From assembly GCA_035315885.1 (NCBI GenBank), contig DATFXM010000194.1, forward strand, positions 124,001-188,000: 64,000 nt of DNA, read 5' to 3'. The notes beneath the pieces were generated by a model, which ran no database searches, was not told the origin of the DNA, and saw nothing but the letters and a program-made list of their open reading frames with translations. The number at the start of each line of letters is the position of its first letter. The first letter of the stretch is position 1. Origin of the DNA: DATFXM01 sp035315885. GTDB taxonomy: Bacteria; Acidobacteriota; Blastocatellia; UBA7656. Shown piece after piece: positions 61,145 to 64,000 of the stretch. Position numbers and translations under genes: made by a program.

Positions 61145-62821
61145 TCACATGTTTCGATAATTCGGACCGCCGCCTCCTTCGGGAGTGACCCAGTCAATTA
61201 TCTGATAAGGATCCATGATGTCGCACGTCTTGCAGTGAACACAGTTCGAAAAATTGATCTGAAGCCTTCTGTTGTTCTGACTAGTATCCACCATCTCGTA
61301 GACGTTCGCCGGACAAAAATTCTGGCACGGGTTGCCGTACTCCGCGGTACATTTGTTCACGCATACGCTCAAATCGAGTACCCTGAGATGACACGGCTGA
61401 TCTTCGTCGTGATGGGTGCTCGAGTAATATACGTCGGTCAGCTTTGGTATCGTAAGCTTGTCGTCGTACTTCAAGTCAGCGTAACGATCGCTTTGGTTCG
61501 CTCCGAGCTTCTCCATGTGCTCGTGGCCCGCCTTGATCGCCAATTTTCCGGGCAATCGCCCTCCGGTAATCGTTGAGATTCCGGCGAGCATGAGACCAGC
61601 CATTCTCCCCCCGTCGAAGCCCTGGTGGAAGTTTCGCGACTTCTCGAGCTCGCGACCAACATAGCTCTTTCTGAGCCGAGTCTCATAAGCTCCGAGAGTC
61701 TTGCGTGAAAAGTCACCCGCTACCAAGGCTTCGAGTATCGTCTCCGCGGCGAGCATGCCTGCCTTAATCGCTATATGGATGCCCTTCAAACGTTCGCCGT
61801 TCAACATGCCCCCCGAGTCGCCGACAATCATAACTCCCTCGGAGGTAAGCAAAGGCATCGTGTACCATCCGCCTACCGGCATCGCCTTCGCCCCATAACG
61901 GATAAGCTTGCAGTCCTTCAACAGTTCACTGATCAGCGGGTGAGTTTTGAATAGCTGGAACTCGTGATGAGGATCGATTCGCGGATCTCGATAGTCAAGT
62001 CCAACCGCAAGACCCACGTCTATGATGCGATCGCGCATACCGTAGATCCACGAACCTCCGAACGTGTGCGAGTCAAGCGGCCAACCCAGCGTGTGTATCA
62101 CGGAGCCTGGCGGAAAACGGTCGTCCGGCGCTTCCCAAAGTTCCTTGACCCCCACCGAGTACACCTGGGGATCGCGCTCTGAATCGAGCTTCAAACGCCT
62201 CACGAGTTGCTTTGTGAGCGACCCGCGGACGCCTTCTCCCAGCACGGTAACCTTCGCCTGGATATCGACCCCAGGCTCGAAGTTTGGCTTTGGCTCGCCG
62301 TTCTTGTCTAAACCTTTGTCGCCGGTGCGAACGCCGATCACTGCGTCTCCGTTGTACAGGACTTCGGCGCCGGGAAACTCAGGAAAGATGTTTACTCCGG
62401 CTGCCTCGCACTTCTCGCCCATCCAGCGCACCAGTTTGTTGAGTGAGACAACGTAGTTCCCATGGTTGCGCAGAGGCGGTGGAAGAATTGGCAGCTCGAA
62501 TTTGCCGCCGGCCGACAGGAAATAGACGTGCTCTTCCCCGACGGGCGCTTCGAAAGGGGCGCCTTCCTTATCGAAGTCGGGAACAAGCTCGCGCAGGCTT
62601 ATTGGATCCAGCACCGCCCCGGACAATTGATGGGCGCCGATTTCCGCAGCCTTTTCGATGACTGCAATATTGATTTCGCCGAGCTTCGTTGCTCCGGTGC
62701 TAGCGGCCGTTTCGTCGTGTTTCGATACCAGGTTAGCGAGGTGAAGCGCACAAGAAAGGTTTGCCGGCCCGGCCCCCACCAGCAGGACATCCATTTCCAG
62801 CGTTTCGCGTTCGATGGGCAT
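61145..62821 (-). CDS. etfD: Electron-transfer flavoprotein-ubiquinone oxidoreductase
   Basis: 558 aa ETF-QO. FAD-binding MDVLLVGAGPANLSCALHLA near the N-terminus, ELPILPPPLRNHGNYVVSLN, GEGVRGSLTKQLVRRL, and MIVGDSGGMLNGERLKGIHI. C-terminal [4Fe-4S] region with CVNKCTAEYGNPCQNFCPAN and FSNCVHCKTCDIMDP. Moves electrons from reduced ETF to membrane quinone. It is downstream of etfA, with a 140-nt repeat-filled gap. Confidence 0.94.
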   Translation of the reverse strand: MPIERETLEMDVLLVGAGPANLSCALHLANLVSKHDETAASTGATKLGEINIAVIEKAAEIGAHQLSGAVLDPISLRELVPDFDKEGAPFEAPVGEEHVYFLSAGGKFELPILPPPLRNHGNYVVSLNKLVRWMGEKCEAAGVNIFPEFPGAEVLYNGDAVIGVRTGDKGLDKNGEPKPNFEPGVDIQAKVTVLGEGVRGSLTKQLVRRLKLDSERDPQVYSVGVKELWEAPDDRFPPGSVIHTLGWPLDSHTFGGSWIYGMRDRIIDVGLAVGLDYRDPRIDPHHEFQLFKTHPLISELLKDCKLIRYGAKAMPVGGWYTMPLLTSEGVMIVGDSGGMLNGERLKGIHIAIKAGMLAAETILEALVAGDFSRKTLGAYETRLRKSYVGRELEKSRNFHQGFDGGRMAGLMLAGISTITGGRLPGKLAIKAGHEHMEKLGANQSDRYADLKYDDKLTIPKLTDVYYSSTHHDEDQPCHLRVLDLSVCVNKCTAEYGNPCQNFCPANVYEMVDTSQNNRRLQINFSNCVHCKTCDIMDPYQIIDWVTPEGGGGPNYRNM

Positions 62822-62824
62822 GAT

Positions 62825-62955
62825 TGGTTTCTGGTTTCTGGTTCCTGGTTTACGGTTCCACCTTGCCGATTGCTCGCAGCCCGGGCTGTTCGTCGCATTG
62901 ACTCACGTTTCGGACACCAGAACCGGACCAGAAACCAGGAACGAGAAACCAGGGA
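62825..62955. repeat. Inverted repeat of GGTTTCT words between etfA and etfD
   Basis: The left arm (62825-62859) contains GGTTTCTGGTTTCTGG and GTTCCTGGTTTACGGTTCC. The right arm (about 62912-62955) contains ACCAGAACCGGACCAGAAAC and AGGAACGAGAAACCAGG. Word spacing is 7 bp in both arms and they are inverted around about 50 nt. It fills most of the gap between two co-directional genes. Confidence 0.7.
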
Positions 62956-62961
62956 ACTCAG

Positions 62962-63957
62962 TCAACTGTTTTCCTTTGCTTTGGCGATCTCGGCGGTCAG
63001 GGCGGGAACAATTTCAAACAGATCTCCGACGACTCCGTAGTCGGCAATGTCGAAGATCGGGGCCTCCGGATCCTTGTTGATCGCGACTATCGTTTGAGAG
63101 TTCTTCATACCCACGACGTGCTGGATCGCGCCTGAGATTCCTACCGCCAGGTAAAGCTTGGGCGCGACTGTTTGACCAGAACTGCCAATCTGGCGATCCA
63201 TCGGCAGCCACTCGTTGTCGCAGATTGGTCGCGAGGCTGCAAGCTCAGCGCCCAGCGTGTCGGCGAGCTTCTGCACCAGCTCGAGGTTCTCCTGCGCCTT
63301 GATCCCACGGCCGACCGCCACGATCAACGGCGCCTGCGTCAGATCGACTGCCTGCTTTGCTTCCTGGAACTTCTGTTCGGGCACGCTGCGGATGTTCGCC
63401 CCAGCCATATCGACTTGCAGCGGAGTCACAGGCGCCGCAGAGCTGCCGCTTTCGGCCTTATCCGCTCGATAAGAACCCGACTGGAACGATGCAAACACCG
63501 GAGGCGCCGCCGCCACGCGGACGTCCGTGGTTATCTTGCCCTGAAACACCTGTCGCGTGAAAACAACGTCGCCGCCATCTACCTTCACGCCTATGCAATC
63601 GGTGACGAATGTTTTGCCGAGAGCCGAGGCGAGGATTGGTGCAAAGTCTCTGGTCTGGTAGGTATGACTCAGGATCACGAAGCGCGGGTCCAGTTTCTGC
63701 AGGACCTGCTTGAGCGCCCAGACGTACCCGTCGGGTGTATATTCGGCGAGCTTTTGATCCTCGACGGTGTAGACTCCTTCGAGTTTCTTTCCGGCAACTT
63801 CGCCGGCCACCGAAGCAATACCCGACCCGAGCACCACTGCTGAGAGCTTCTGATTCAGATCGGTGGAAATTGCCTGTGCGGCGACCAGTGCTTCGAGAGA
63901 CGTCTTGTTCAGGGCTCCGTCGCGCTGTTCCGCTATTAAGAGAATCCCGTCACTCAT
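62962..63957 (-). CDS. etfA: Electron-transfer flavoprotein alpha subunit
   Basis: 331 aa, GAGGGG about 5-9 nt before the ATG. N-terminal fold segment MSDGILLIAEQRDGALNKTS; C-terminal FAD domain with GRGIKAQENLELVQKLADTL, ELAASRPICDNEWLPMDRQI, GSSGQTVAPKLYLAVGISGA, and HVVGMKNSQTIVAINKDPEA, the typical alpha-subunit signature. Receives electrons from acyl-CoA dehydrogenases with EtfB and passes them to EtfD. etfB probably lies just beyond the window. Confidence 0.95.
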   Translation of the reverse strand: MSDGILLIAEQRDGALNKTSLEALVAAQAISTDLNQKLSAVVLGSGIASVAGEVAGKKLEGVYTVEDQKLAEYTPDGYVWALKQVLQKLDPRFVILSHTYQTRDFAPILASALGKTFVTDCIGVKVDGGDVVFTRQVFQGKITTDVRVAAAPPVFASFQSGSYRADKAESGSSAAPVTPLQVDMAGANIRSVPEQKFQEAKQAVDLTQAPLIVAVGRGIKAQENLELVQKLADTLGAELAASRPICDNEWLPMDRQIGSSGQTVAPKLYLAVGISGAIQHVVGMKNSQTIVAINKDPEAPIFDIADYGVVGDLFEIVPALTAEIAKAKENS

Positions 63958-64000
63958 TTATTCCCCTCAAAATGTCTCAAACAATCGATTACATCACGCG
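63958..64000. other. Window end, no assigned feature
   Basis: 43 nt upstream of etfA on the minus strand. It holds the etfA ribosome site (GAGGGG, minus strand) and otherwise no recognised gene. Its minus-strand frames are too short to show whether etfB ends here. Confidence 0.4.

Overview
The window (about 55% GC by eye, 64 kb) looks like a chromosomal piece of a non-pathogenic, probably aerobic Gram-negative bacterium, most likely an Acidobacteriota member (Blastocatellia-like). This is an inference from gene content: a eukaryotic-type Ser/Thr kinase fused to a TolB-type propeller, an S9 peptidase, an SBBP beta-propeller protein, an alternative complex III (ACIII) locus, an acyl-CoA mutase, and Tmtc-like TPR membrane proteins. 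No rRNA, tRNA, CRISPR array or prophage was seen.

Layout. 1-1.9 kb: end of an ECF sigma factor, its zinc-finger anti-sigma factor and a secreted secretin-domain protein. 2.1-9.2 kb: nucleoside uptake and salvage on the + strand (BMP-type ABC transporter ATPase and two permeases, purine nucleoside phosphorylase, uridine kinase, cytidine deaminase, and an amidohydrolase of the adenosine/SAH deaminase type with an export signal). 9.2-11.6 kb: a LysR regulator divergent from purD. 11.6-19.5 kb: a minus-strand respiratory locus resembling ACIII (pentaheme ActA, ActB split into a molybdopterin-fold lipoprotein and a four-cluster Fe-S protein, ActC, ActD, monoheme ActE-like cytochrome), followed by a CxxCH-bearing predicted outer-membrane protein. 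20-33.3 kb: kinase, S9 peptidase, PhoX/DUF839 protein, small TPR protein, an isobutyryl-CoA-mutase-like enzyme, a rhodanese-like protein and the SBBP protein. 33.4-41.2 kb: a minus-strand acyl-CoA/aldehyde operon (TetR, three crotonases, two ALDHs, BioY, 3-hydroxyacyl-CoA dehydrogenase) with a perfect palindromic operator in front of the TetR gene. 41.3-46.5 kb: an accessory island of broken genes, IS3 and IS110 remnants, a secreted metalloprotease between two inverted copies of an IS3 end, a small lipoprotein and a lone LigD-type DNA ligase. 46.5-50.1 kb: a UPF0126/TRIC membrane protein and a YHS-HMA copper ATPase. 50.3-59.6 kb: ThiO and a surface-glycan group (two GT2 enzymes, a 6-pyruvoyl-tetrahydropterin-synthase-related membrane protein, a hexapeptide acyltransferase, a Gfo/Idh/MocA oxidoreductase, a Tmtc-like protein). 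59.6-64 kb: a SurA-like/DsbA fusion and the electron-transfer-flavoprotein genes etfD and etfA, which would carry electrons from acyl-CoA oxidation to quinone and so to the ACIII-like complex.

The most striking non-genic signal is a family of intergenic hairpins built from short words repeated every 7 bp (occasionally 8-9). The word differs from site to site (TGCTGAG, CTGCCTA, TTTAGGG, ATTTGAA, GGTTTCT and others), but the architecture is the same: two arms of iterated words in inverted orientation, placed at gene ends and often including the stop codons. A related 14-bp array forms three overlapping five-codon minicistrons directly before the acyl-CoA mutase start.
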